The position numbers and the translations under genes are program-made. Below the pieces are notes generated by a model that saw only the letters and a list, made by a program, of their open reading frames with translations, had not been told where the DNA came from and did not search any database. Shown in pieces: positions 29,235 to 37,225 of a DNA stretch of 40,484 bases (position 1 is its first letter; each line of letters begins with the position of its first letter). The stretch spans positions 1 to 40,484 of the forward strand of contig NZ_VSEY01000076.1 of the NCBI RefSeq assembly GCF_008086045.1, written 5' to 3'. This stretch comes from Nonomuraea sp. PA05. Lineage in GTDB: Bacteria > Actinomycetota > Actinomycetes > Streptosporangiales > Streptosporangiaceae.

Positions 29235-31541
29235 ATGGACGACAGCATCGTGATCACCGGCGCGCGCGTCAACAACCTCAAGAACATCTCCCTGCGCATC
29301 CCCAAGAACCGCCTCGTCGTCTTCACCGGCGTATCCGGATCCGGCAAGTCCTCCATCGTCTTCGACACCGTCGCCGCCGAATCCCAGCGCCAGCTCAACG
29401 AGACCTACACCGCCTTCATCCGCAACCGGCTCCCCTCCTACGACAAACCCGACGTCGAAACCATCGACAACCTCGGCGCCGCCATCGTCGTCCACCAGAG
29501 ACCCGTCGGCGGCAACGCCCGCTCCACCGTCGGCACCATGACCGACATCATGCCGATCCTGCGCGTCCTGTTCTCCCGCTACGGAACCCCCAGCGCCGGC
29601 TACTCCTTCGCCTACTCCTTCAACGACCCCACCGGCATGTGCCCCGGCTGCGACGGCCTCGGCCGCGCCGTCCGCCTCGACACCGCCGCCCTCATCGACG
29701 ACGAACGCAGCCTCGACGACGGCGCCATCCGCTTCCCCCTCTTCGGCGTCGGCACCTGGCAGTGGCAGATCTACGCCCGCTCCGGCACCTTCGACCCCGC
29801 CAAACCCGTACGCGACTACACCCCCGCCGAACGCCACCTCCTCCTGCACGGCAGCGGCTTCACCGTCGACGTCCACGGCAAGAACGGCACACTCAACAAG
29901 GTCGCCTACGAAGGCGTCGCCGACCGCTTCACCCGCCTCTACCTCAAACGCGACACCTCCACCCTGTCCGCACGCACCCGCGCCGCCGTCCACGACCTCA
30001 TCACCGAAGGCGTCTGCCCCCAATGCCACGGCGCCCGGCTCAACACCGCCGCCCTGGCCACCAGAATCGGCCCCCACTCCATCGCCGACCACGCCGCCAT
30101 GGAGATCACCGACCTCATCACCGTCCTGGCAGACCTCGCCAACCCCGTCGCCGACACCGCCGTCACAGCACTACGCCGCCTCGACGACATCGGCCTCGGC
30201 TACCTCACCCTCAACCGCGAGACCTCCACCGTCTCCGGCGGCGAGGCACAACGCCTCAAGACCGTCCGCCACCTCGGCTCCGCCCTCACCGGCATGACCT
30301 ACGTGTTCGACGAACCCAGCGCCGGCCTGCACCCCAGCGACGTCGGCCGCCTCAACCGGCTCCTGCTGGCCCTGCGCGACAAAGGCAACACCGTCCTCGT
30401 CGTCGAACACGACCCCGACGTCATCGCCGTCGCCGACCACATCATCGACCTCGGCCCCGGCGCCGGCGAACACGGCGGCGAGATCGTCTTCACCGGCAGC
30501 TTCGAACAACTCACCACCGCCGCCACCCGCACCGGCCAGGCCCTGCGCCGCCGCACCCCCCTCAACACCCGGCCACGCCGCCCCGCCGGACGACTCACCA
30601 TCGCCCCCGCCACCCTGCACAACCTGCACGACGTCGGCACCACCATCCCCACCGGCGTGCTCACCTGCGTCACCGGCGTCGCCGGATCCGGCAAGTCCAC
30701 CCTGTTCACCCACATCCTGCCCGCCCAGCACCCCGGCGTCCTCATCGCCGCCCAGGACCCGCCCGGCACCTCGGCCCGCTCCAGCCCCGCCTCCTACCTC
30801 GGCGTCCTGGACCCCATCCGCCGCCTGTTCGCCCGCACCTGCGGCGTACCCGCCGCCCTGTTCAGCCACAACTCCGACGGCGCCTGCCCCCGCTGCGAAG
30901 GCCGCGGCCTCATCCACACCGACCTCGCGTTCATGGACCCCGTCACCTCCGTGTGCGAGATGTGCGGCGGCACCCGCTACCGGCCACAAGCACTCACCCA
31001 CCGGCTGCGCGGCCTGACCATCGCCGACGTGCTCGCCCTCACCGCCGAACAAGCCACCGCCTTCTTCACCGAACCCGCCGTGGCCGCCACCATCCGCACC
31101 CTGATCGACGTCGGCCTCGGCTACCTCACCCTCGGCCAGCCCACCAGCAGCCTGTCCGGCGGGGAACTGCAACGCATGAAACTCGCCGGCGAACTGTCAC
31201 GCACCGGCGCCGTCCACGTCCTGGACGAACCCACCACCGGCCTGCACCTGTCCGACGTCGGCACACTCCTGACGCTCCTGGACCGGCTCGTCGACGGCGG
31301 CAACACCGTCATCGTCATCGAACACCACCTCGACGTCGTCAAACACGCCGACTGGGTGATCGACCTCGGGCCGGGCGGCGGAAAACACGGCGGCCGCATC
31401 CTGTTCGAAGGGCCGCCGCAACATCTTCCCGACGCGCCGGGATCGGTCACCGGCGCCCATCTGAAAGCCGCGCTCGCCATCAACACCGGCGCGGGCCTGA
31501 CACCCGCGCAACCCCCGCAGGGGCCGGGTAATAACCCGTGA
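29235..31541 (+). CDS. uvrA2: Class II UvrA-like ABC ATPase (drug-type excinuclease subunit A)
   Basis: Encodes 768 aa against about 950 for housekeeping UvrA; it lacks most of the UvrB-binding region, as UvrA2/DrrC-type proteins do. Two ABC modules: Walker A GVSGSGKSS (about 33-41) with signature TVSGGEAQRL (about 333), and Walker A GVAGSGKST (about 481-489) with signature SLSGGELQRM (about 639). D-loop and Walker B YVFDEPSAGLHPSD and HVLDEPTTGLHLSD are intact. Zinc sites: CPGCDG, CPQCHG, CPRCEG, CEMCGG. Relatives protect antibiotic producers from DNA-binding drugs or help remove them. The upstream sites (shared 22-bp element, CCGTAYAC repeats) indicate dedicated control. It ends with a PGNNP tail. 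Confidence 0.93.
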   Translation: MDDSIVITGARVNNLKNISLRIPKNRLVVFTGVSGSGKSSIVFDTVAAESQRQLNETYTAFIRNRLPSYDKPDVETIDNLGAAIVVHQRPVGGNARSTVGTMTDIMPILRVLFSRYGTPSAGYSFAYSFNDPTGMCPGCDGLGRAVRLDTAALIDDERSLDDGAIRFPLFGVGTWQWQIYARSGTFDPAKPVRDYTPAERHLLLHGSGFTVDVHGKNGTLNKVAYEGVADRFTRLYLKRDTSTLSARTRAAVHDLITEGVCPQCHGARLNTAALATRIGPHSIADHAAMEITDLITVLADLANPVADTAVTALRRLDDIGLGYLTLNRETSTVSGGEAQRLKTVRHLGSALTGMTYVFDEPSAGLHPSDVGRLNRLLLALRDKGNTVLVVEHDPDVIAVADHIIDLGPGAGEHGGEIVFTGSFEQLTTAATRTGQALRRRTPLNTRPRRPAGRLTIAPATLHNLHDVGTTIPTGVLTCVTGVAGSGKSTLFTHILPAQHPGVLIAAQDPPGTSARSSPASYLGVLDPIRRLFARTCGVPAALFSHNSDGACPRCEGRGLIHTDLAFMDPVTSVCEMCGGTRYRPQALTHRLRGLTIADVLALTAEQATAFFTEPAVAATIRTLIDVGLGYLTLGQPTSSLSGGELQRMKLAGELSRTGAVHVLDEPTTGLHLSDVGTLLTLLDRLVDGGNTVIVIEHHLDVVKHADWVIDLGPGGGKHGGRILFEGPPQHLPDAPGSVTGAHLKAALAINTGAGLTPAQPPQGPGNNP

Positions 31542-32347
31542 TCCCGCCAGACCGCCTCGCTCCGCGGCCCGCACCACGCCTGGCGGGCCGCTGCCACGGC
31601 CGTCCCGCCGCCGCGCCCGCGCCACCGCCGCGGGCCTGACGACATCACCGCCACCGCGCGGCGCGATGCCGGACGCCCCGACCCCGCTAATAACCCGCAT
31701 CCCGGACGGACCCCGCGCCCACCCCGGACACCGGCGCCTCGCACCGGCAGGACGCCCCGCCCCGAGGAAGGCCGCCGCGCATCGCCCCGCACCAGACCAC
31801 CGGGCCGGCCACGATCACGACCTCCAATGCGGCGAACCCCGCGCCCGCCACCGGCGCGCCGCCGCCCAGCGAGCACCGCCACGGCCGTTCCACGTCCTAA
31901 CATGAGGCGCAACTCCACTCGCTCGAAGCCCGCGGCACCCCGCACCGGAGCGACCCGCCCCAGCAGACGCCTGCACCTTCCCCCCGGCACAAGCCGCCCA
32001 GCAAGCGTCCGACCCCGGCCCCCTCGGGCCGGCGCCCCAGAGCGCTCATCGCCCCCGCCACACCGCTCCGGCGGCCCCGGGGAGCACAGATCGTCACCGC
32101 TGTCATGGGTTCCAAGGCGACGCGGGCCGCGAGGTCACCATGACCACGCTCCCGGGTCGTCGCCCCCCAGGCTATGTCCCGGCCGCCCCACGGGGGCGCC
32201 CTGGTCACGAAGCCACAGCAAGTTTTGACCTGCGCATGGCGCGCCTTGACCCGCACACGACGAAGGCGGCGCCCCACACGGAGGACGCCTCCCTTCCGGC
32301 CACCGCCGTCCACGCTCAGACGCGTCCGCGCCCCGTGAACACCAGCT
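31542..32347. other. Gene-free 0.8-kb stretch
   Basis: Very GC-rich. Several long open frames on both strands are low in complexity (Arg/Gly/Pro-rich), lack ribosome binding sites and match no family. CTAATAACCCG-type sequence at the uvrA end (31529-31538, an inverted repeat CGGGT-AATA-ACCCG) recurs at 31687-31694 (TAATAACCCG). It ends at the MerR stop. I see no terminator, RNA gene or mobile remnant. Confidence 0.4.
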
Positions 32348-33190
32348 TCACCACGACTCCTCCTCCACACACACCCTCACATGCGTCACCAACTCCTCCG
32401 GCGACGTCACGGCCGGATCCGACACGTACACCTCACGCAGCGGCCCCCGCACCACATGCCGCCGCTCCGCACACCACGCCAGCACCGCGTGCGCCGTCAG
32501 CGAGATCTGGTCGTACGGCCCCACATGCGTCGCCGACGCGAACACCCCGCCAGGCAACACCCGCACCTCCACCCCCTCGGCGGCCCGCCGGCCCTCCTCC
32601 AGGACCAGCGCCACCGACACCTCCACCACCTCTCCCAGATCCACCGGGAACAGCCCCACCAGCCGGACCGGCCCGCCACCGGCCACAGCACCCGCGCCAC
32701 CACCCGCGCCACCGCCCGGCAGCAGCCGCGCCACCGCCGCCGACGTCGCCCGCCCGATGTCCTCCGGCCCCGCCGCCCGCTCCCGCACCACCGCCACCCG
32801 CAACGCGGGCTCCGACACCCGCCGCACCCGCGCCGACGGCAACCCCTCCGCCATCACCCGCTCCAGCGCCGCCAGCGTCCGCCGCCGCCGCGCCAGCTCC
32901 GCCTCCAGCGCGTCCCGCACCCCCGCCAGCGACCGCCCCGCATCCTCCGGCGCCCCCGACAACACCTCACCCACCACCGCCAGCGGCACGTCCAGCGACC
33001 GCAACAACCCGATCGACAACGCCACCCGCGCCTGCGACGCCCGGTAATACCGGTAACCCGTCTCCCCGTCCACGAACGCCGGCCGCAACAGGCCCAGCTC
33101 GTCGTAGTGCCGCAACTGCTTCACACTCAACCGCCCCAGCCGGGCGAACTGCCCGATCGGCAGCAACTCCTCATCCACGCCCACCAGCAT
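32348..33190 (-). CDS. MerR family regulator with GyrI-like effector domain
   Basis: Encodes 280 aa from ATG 33190 (GGGAGG 6 nt upstream). The MerR winged HTH (about 9-75: LLPIGQFARLGRLSVKQLRHYDELGLLRPAFVDGETGYRYY in order) leads to the dimer helix RSLAGVRDALEAELARRRRTLAALERVM. A GyrI/BmrR-type domain follows (about 120-280) with a Gly/Ala-rich insert (about 160-185), VFASATHVGPYDQISLTAHAVLAWCAERR, and REVYVSDPAVTSPEELVTHV. This is a BmrR-like drug-sensing activator type. It is divergent from the TipA-like MerR gene, 71 bp between starts. The degraded copy at 12830-13279 is a paralogue. Confidence 0.92.
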   Translation of the reverse strand: MLVGVDEELLPIGQFARLGRLSVKQLRHYDELGLLRPAFVDGETGYRYYRASQARVALSIGLLRSLDVPLAVVGEVLSGAPEDAGRSLAGVRDALEAELARRRRTLAALERVMAEGLPSARVRRVSEPALRVAVVRERAAGPEDIGRATSAAVARLLPGGGAGGGAGAVAGGGPVRLVGLFPVDLGEVVEVSVALVLEEGRRAAEGVEVRVLPGGVFASATHVGPYDQISLTAHAVLAWCAERRHVVRGPLREVYVSDPAVTSPEELVTHVRVCVEEESW

Positions 33191-33196
33191 GGCCCC

Positions 33197-33229
33197 TCCC
33201 ACAGCGGGAGAGTCCAGCCCGGCTTGACC
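33197..33229. promoter_or_regulatory. Divergent MerR control region
   Basis: CTCCCAC-AGC-GGGAG (33197-33210) is the inverted repeat next to the MerR start; the same element precedes the MerR remnant at 13279. TTGACC at 33224-33229 is the -35 of the + strand gene. With a 19-nt spacer, typical of MerR promoters, the weak -10 CAAGCT (33249-33254) puts the start site at or next to ATG 33262. Confidence 0.55.
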
Positions 33230-33261
33230 CTCACCCCACGTCACCCTGCAAGCTGGACACC

Positions 33262-34023
33262 ATGAGCTTCTCCGTGGGACAAGTCGCCAGACTCGCCGGC
33301 ATCACCGTGCGCACCCTGCACCACTACGACGAGATCGGCCTGCTCACCCCCGGCGAGCGCACCAGCGGCGGCTACCGCCGCTACACCGACGACGACCTCG
33401 CCCGCCTGCAGCAGATCCTGCTCTACCGCGAGCTCGGCTTCCCCCTCGACGAGATCACCGTCATCCTCGACGAACCCCACACCGACGACGTCACCCACCT
33501 GCGCCGCCAGCACGAGCTGCTCACCCGCAAGGCCGGCCGCCTGCAAGAGGTCATCGCCGCCGTCGAACGCGCCATCAACGCCCGCTCCAGCGGCATCAAC
33601 CTCACCCCCGAAGAACGCTTCGAAATCTTCGGCGACTTCCGCCCAGAAGACCACGACGCCGAGGTCGAACGCCGCTGGGGCCACACCGACGCCTACGCCC
33701 AGAGCCGTGCCCGCGTCGCCTCCTACACCAAAGCCGACTGGCTGCGACTGCGAGCCGAAGCCGACACCGTCAACGACGACCTCATCGCCGCCTTCAAGGC
33801 AGGGCTGCCCGCCGACGGCGCCGACGCCATGGACATCGCCGAACGGCACCGCGGCCACATCAACCGCTGGTTCTACGACTGCCCCCACGACCTGCACCGC
33901 TGCCTCGGCGACATCTACGTCCAAGACCCCCGCTTCGCCGCCACCTTCGACGAGCGCGTCCCCGGCCTGGCCGTCTACTTCCGGCACGCCATCCACGCCA
34001 ACGCCCGCCGCCACACCACCTGA
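33262..34023 (+). CDS. MerR family regulator, TipA type
   Basis: Encodes 253 aa. The MerR HTH (about 1-70: FSVGQVARLAGITVRTLHHYDEIGLLTPGERTSGGYRRY in order) is followed by a long coiled helix (LRRQHELLTRKAGRLQEVIAAVERAI) and a TipAS antibiotic-recognition domain (about 120-253: LTPEERFEIFGDF, AEVERRWGHTDAY, DIAERHRGHINRWFYDCPHDLHRCLGDIYVQDPRF). In Streptomyces TipA the TipAS domain covalently traps thiopeptides through a cysteine; here a Cys occurs in YDCPHDLHRCLG. A ribosome binding site is not visible and the transcript is probably leaderless. Confidence 0.92.
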   Translation: MSFSVGQVARLAGITVRTLHHYDEIGLLTPGERTSGGYRRYTDDDLARLQQILLYRELGFPLDEITVILDEPHTDDVTHLRRQHELLTRKAGRLQEVIAAVERAINARSSGINLTPEERFEIFGDFRPEDHDAEVERRWGHTDAYAQSRARVASYTKADWLRLRAEADTVNDDLIAAFKAGLPADGADAMDIAERHRGHINRWFYDCPHDLHRCLGDIYVQDPRFAATFDERVPGLAVYFRHAIHANARRHTT

Positions 34024-34039
34024 CCCTACGTACATAACC

Positions 34040-34074
34040 TTGCAGGCATATAACCAGCCCGGTATATTCACGCC
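34040..34074 (+). promoter_or_regulatory. Leaderless promoter and operator of the ArsR-SRPBCC operon
   Basis: TTGCAG (34040-34045), a 17-nt spacer and TATATT (34063-34068) put the start site at about 34075, the ATG itself. The imperfect palindrome ATATAACC-N4-GGTATAT (about 34048-34067) lies between the two hexamers and overlaps the -10. This is the expected operator for the ArsR protein encoded next. Confidence 0.65.
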
Positions 34075-34389
34075 ATGCCCTTCGACGTCCTCGCCGAACC
34101 AGCACGACGCCACATCCTCGACCTCCTCCTCCAACGCCCCCACCAGGTCAGCGAACTCACCCACCACCTCGGCCTCACCCAGCCCGGCACCAGCAAACAC
34201 CTGCGCATCCTGCGCCAAGCCGGCCTCGTCACCGTCCGAAAAGACGCCCAACGCCGCTGGTACGAACTCCGCCCCGCCCCCCTCGCCGAGATCGACGCCT
34301 GGCTCACCCCCTACCGCCGGCTCTGGAACACCGCACTCGACAACCTCGAACACCACCTCGACACCATGGAAGACGACCCCACCCCATGA
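34075..34389 (+). CDS. ArsR family winged-helix regulator
   Basis: Encodes 104 aa. FDVLAEPARRHILDLLLQRPHQVSELTHHLGLTQPGTSKHLRILRQAGLVTVRKDAQRRWYELRP in order is a complete ArsR HTH_20/HTH_5 domain; there are no metal-binding cysteines. It is the non-metal subgroup usually paired with an SRPBCC protein, which here starts inside its stop codon (ATGA, 34386-34389). Autoregulation through the promoter palindrome is likely. Confidence 0.92.
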   Translation: MPFDVLAEPARRHILDLLLQRPHQVSELTHHLGLTQPGTSKHLRILRQAGLVTVRKDAQRRWYELRPAPLAEIDAWLTPYRRLWNTALDNLEHHLDTMEDDPTP

Positions 34390-35180
34390 ACGAGACCCTC
34401 ACCCTCCACCCCGACGGCCGCACCACCCTCACCCTCCAGCGCCGCCTCCCCCACCCACCCGACAAGGTCTGGCGCGCCATCACCCGCCCCGAACACCTCG
34501 CCGCCTGGTTCCCCGCCGACGTCACCATCCACGGCGACCGCATCAGCTACGGCCTCGGCCCCGACGGCCGCATCACCGAACACAACCCACCCCACACCTA
34601 CGCCCACACCTGGGGCGAAGACCACCTGCGCTGGCACCTGACCCCCGACGGCGACGGCACCCTGCTCACCTTCACCCACACCTTCACCGACCGCCACGGC
34701 GCCGCCAGCTTCGCCTCCGGCTGGCACACCTGCCTCCAGGCCCTGCACGCCCACCTCGACGGCCGCCCCTCCCACCTGCCAGAAGACGCCGGCCCCGCCT
34801 ACCACGCCCGCCTGCACGAGGACTACATCGCCATCCTCGGCCTGCACTCCACCACCGCCGACGGCGACACCGTCCGCGTCGAACGCCAGCTCACCCGGCC
34901 CGCAGAAGACGTCTGGCAACGCCTCGACGGCCCCGGCGCCACCCCCGGCACACCACCGCCCGCCCCGTTCACCGTCCCCGGCCTGCAAGCAGGGCCGGTC
35001 ACCCGCGCCGAAAGCGCCAAACTCCTGGAGTACGACACTCCCGCCGGCCACGTCCGCTGGGAACTGGCCGAGGGCACCGGGCAGGGCCCGCGCCTCGTCG
35101 TCACCTGCACCGGCGATCCCGCCACCGCCGACGCCTGGCGCATCCGCGTGGAAGACCTCGCCGCCTCTCTCCTCGCCTGA
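34386..35180 (+). CDS. SRPBCC/AHSA1 domain protein, probably two-domain
   Basis: Encodes 264 aa, coupled to the ArsR gene by ATGA. Residues about 10-140 are a clear AHSA1-like START fold: TLQRRLPHPPDKVWRAITRPEHLAAWFPADV, TEHNPPHTYAHTWGEDHLRWHL, FTHTFTDRHGAASFASGWHTCL. After EDYIAILG, residues about 155-264 repeat the beginning of the fold (VRVERQLTRPAEDVWQRL) and then RLVVTCTG, suggesting a second, more divergent copy. The ligand of such proteins is generally hydrophobic; none can be named. A strong terminator follows. Confidence 0.88.
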   Translation: MNETLTLHPDGRTTLTLQRRLPHPPDKVWRAITRPEHLAAWFPADVTIHGDRISYGLGPDGRITEHNPPHTYAHTWGEDHLRWHLTPDGDGTLLTFTHTFTDRHGAASFASGWHTCLQALHAHLDGRPSHLPEDAGPAYHARLHEDYIAILGLHSTTADGDTVRVERQLTRPAEDVWQRLDGPGATPGTPPPAPFTVPGLQAGPVTRAESAKLLEYDTPAGHVRWELAEGTGQGPRLVVTCTGDPATADAWRIRVEDLAASLLA

Positions 35181-35194
35181 GAGGTTTGAAAGAG

Positions 35195-35229
35195 AAAGGC
35201 CCCGGGTGTTGCACACACCCAGGGCCTTT
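35195..35229. terminator. Bidirectional terminator
   Basis: AAAGGCCC-c-GGGTGT / ACACCC-a-GGGCCTTT: a 14-bp stem with a single mismatch and a small TGCAC loop, flanked by A-rich sequence on the left and TTTA on the right. It closes the SRPBCC gene (+) and the DUF4037 gene (-). The adjacent TTTACAATGTAGAT is also found at the 38751 site. Confidence 0.85.
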
Positions 35230-35242
35230 ACAATGTAGATCA

Positions 35243-36283
35243 TCAAGCGGTGAGACCCAGCGCCGCAGCCGTCACCGCCCGCGCCCGGCCCGGCGCCACC
35301 AGCAGATCCACCGAGTCCGAGAGCTGATCCACACACCCCGTCACCGGCAGCCCCCTCACCACCGGATCCGACACCGACGCCATCAGCGCCTCCACGAACC
35401 GCCCCGCCCCGATCACCTGGAACGGCCGGTCGAAGAACCCCCGCACCCCCTCATCCAGCCGCTCCGCCAGCGCCACCCGGTTCTGCAGCGCCGCCACCCG
35501 CCCGTACGCCGCCGACAGGCCCTCCTGCCGTTCCCGCCACGACCGCGCCGCCACCGCCGCGCCCAGCGACTCCCCCAGCTCCGCCGACCCCGGCAGCCGC
35601 GCCAGCGCGCTGCCCAGCCATTTGCCGTACGGCGGATAGCGCCGCCGCAGCAGCAGCGCCAGCCGCATCACCTCCCGCGCCAGCCGCGCCCCCAGCACGG
35701 CCGAGCCCAGCTCGTCACCCACCTCACCGCACCGGCCGACGAACGGCTCCTCCTGGCAGATCCGCTGCCACTGACACGCCAGCACGTAGCGCCACACGTC
35801 CTGCGGATACCAGCGCAACGCCGCCCTGGCCGCCTCCAGCCCCCGCTCCCCCAGACCGTCGAAGAACACCTCCCCGCCGGTCACCTCCGCCAGCCGCTGC
35901 CACGGCGCCGACAGCCAGTCCAGCAACGACACCCCCTCGCGCGGGTCGAAGCCGAGCCGCCCGACCAGCCACTCCCCCAGATCCGCCACCGTCACCCCGG
36001 GGCGCACCCGCTCGTGATAGGGGAACACCGTCGGAAACCCGCCGAACCGCTCCGGCAGCCCCGCCGCCACCTTCGCCTCCACCTCGGCCACCCGCTCCGC
36101 GGCCACGAACAGCAGCACCCGCGGCCCCCAGTCATGATCCGTCGAACGCGCCGTGTCGAACTCCAGCACCTCCGACCCCGGCCCGATCAACGCGGCACTA
36201 TGCGAAACACCCGACACCAGCGGCGCCACCACCTCACCGTAGAAGGCGCGCGACAGCTCGATACCAGGTACAAAGTTGGACAT
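35243..36283 (-). CDS. DUF4037 nucleotidyltransferase-like protein
   Basis: Encodes 346 aa from ATG 36283 (GAGGTG directly upstream, MSNFVPGIELSRAFY). The frame is open 24 codons further but without a signal. Near the N-terminus GSEVLEFDTARSTDHDWGPRVLLF matches a nucleotidyltransferase pattern (GS then D-x-D), followed by a helical DUF4037 body with WYPQDVWRYVLACQWQRICQEEPFVGR and RRYPPYGKWLGSALARL. The family is thought to be related to nucleotidyltransferases, but no activity is established. It stands alone between the terminator and the purB unit. Confidence 0.88.
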   Translation of the reverse strand: MSNFVPGIELSRAFYGEVVAPLVSGVSHSAALIGPGSEVLEFDTARSTDHDWGPRVLLFVAAERVAEVEAKVAAGLPERFGGFPTVFPYHERVRPGVTVADLGEWLVGRLGFDPREGVSLLDWLSAPWQRLAEVTGGEVFFDGLGERGLEAARAALRWYPQDVWRYVLACQWQRICQEEPFVGRCGEVGDELGSAVLGARLAREVMRLALLLRRRYPPYGKWLGSALARLPGSAELGESLGAAVAARSWRERQEGLSAAYGRVAALQNRVALAERLDEGVRGFFDRPFQVIGAGRFVEALMASVSDPVVRGLPVTGCVDQLSDSVDLLVAPGRARAVTAAALGLTA

Positions 36284-36481
36284 CACCTCGTCAACTCTGC
36301 ACGAGCGCCGCCGGAACCTCATCCCAATTACCGGGCGCTCACCCCGGGCGGCCACGCCAGGCCCCGCCGGCGGACCCGCCGACGGCGAGCTGATCGCCGC
36401 CTTCGCCTGGCCACCCCGTCCACCAGGCGCTGGCCTCGGCCGGGCATCTCCATCACCTGAGCGCCGGGAGCAAGGCAGGCC

Positions 36482-37225
36482 TCAGGTGACGTACGCGGCC
36501 AGCACCCGCCTGCGCCGATACCCGATCCGCTCATACACCCGGATCGCGGCCCCGTTGCCGTCGTCCACCATCAGCGCCGCCCGCCCGCGCCCGGCCACCA
36601 GCTCCCGCGACACCCACCGGCACACCAGCCCGGCCAGGCCCCGGCCGCGTAACGACGACCGCGTGGCGACACCCGCCACCAGCCCCACCGTCGGCGCCGA
36701 CCACGCCTCGGCCGCCACCGCCGCCAGCACCCCGTCCACCCGCACGCCGGCCCACCGGCTCACCCCGGCCGCGCCGGGCACCGCGTAGGAGTGGGGCGCG
36801 TCAGCCGCCAGCAGCCCGGCGACCTCACCAGCCGCCGCCTCGCCGTCCAGCCACCCCACGGCCCCATCATCCTCATCCGGCAGCGTGGACAGGCTCATCC
36901 AGGAGAACTCCGCGGCCTCCCGGACGCCGTCCACCTTGCCCGCCACCCGCCGCATCAGCTCCACCTCGCCCAGCGGCCGATACGAGGCCCCCAGCTCGCG
37001 CAGCGCGTGCCGCACCAGCGCCACCGCGCTCGACGCCGCGCTCGACGCCTCACCCCACACGGCCAGCCGGTCGTGCCGCGACACGGCGGGGCTGCCGGCC
37101 ACGACCGCCCCGCCCAGCGCCCACGCCCGGCTGCCTCCCGACAGGCCCTGCGCGGCCCACATCACCAGATCGTCGTCCCCGCATGCGGCCCGCACCTCCT
37201 CCAGGGATCGCAGCCGCCTGATCAC
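36482..37225 (-). CDS. GNAT family N-acetyltransferase coupled to purB
   Basis: Encodes 247 aa from GTG 37225, overlapping the purB stop by GTGA. The N-terminal half (about 1-110) is an Ala/Gly-rich degenerate domain (VMWAAQGLSGGSRAWALGGAVV). The C-terminal half is a GNAT domain: VGLVAGVATRSSLRGRGLAGLVCRWVSRELV (acetyl-CoA binding R-G-R-G-L-A, about 182-210), LMVDDGNGAAIRVYERIGYRRRR. Proteins of this kind next to purB are common in actinomycetes; the substrate is unknown. Confidence 0.85.
   Translation of the reverse strand: MIRRLRSLEEVRAACGDDDLVMWAAQGLSGGSRAWALGGAVVAGSPAVSRHDRLAVWGEASSAASSAVALVRHALRELGASYRPLGEVELMRRVAGKVDGVREAAEFSWMSLSTLPDEDDGAVGWLDGEAAAGEVAGLLAADAPHSYAVPGAAGVSRWAGVRVDGVLAAVAAEAWSAPTVGLVAGVATRSSLRGRGLAGLVCRWVSRELVAGRGRAALMVDDGNGAAIRVYERIGYRRRRVLAAYVT

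Noticed and set aside
31542..32370. Several open frames of 130-290 codons in the gap after uvrA2
   Set aside because: Low-complexity Arg/Gly/Pro composition on both strands, no start signals, no recognisable motif.
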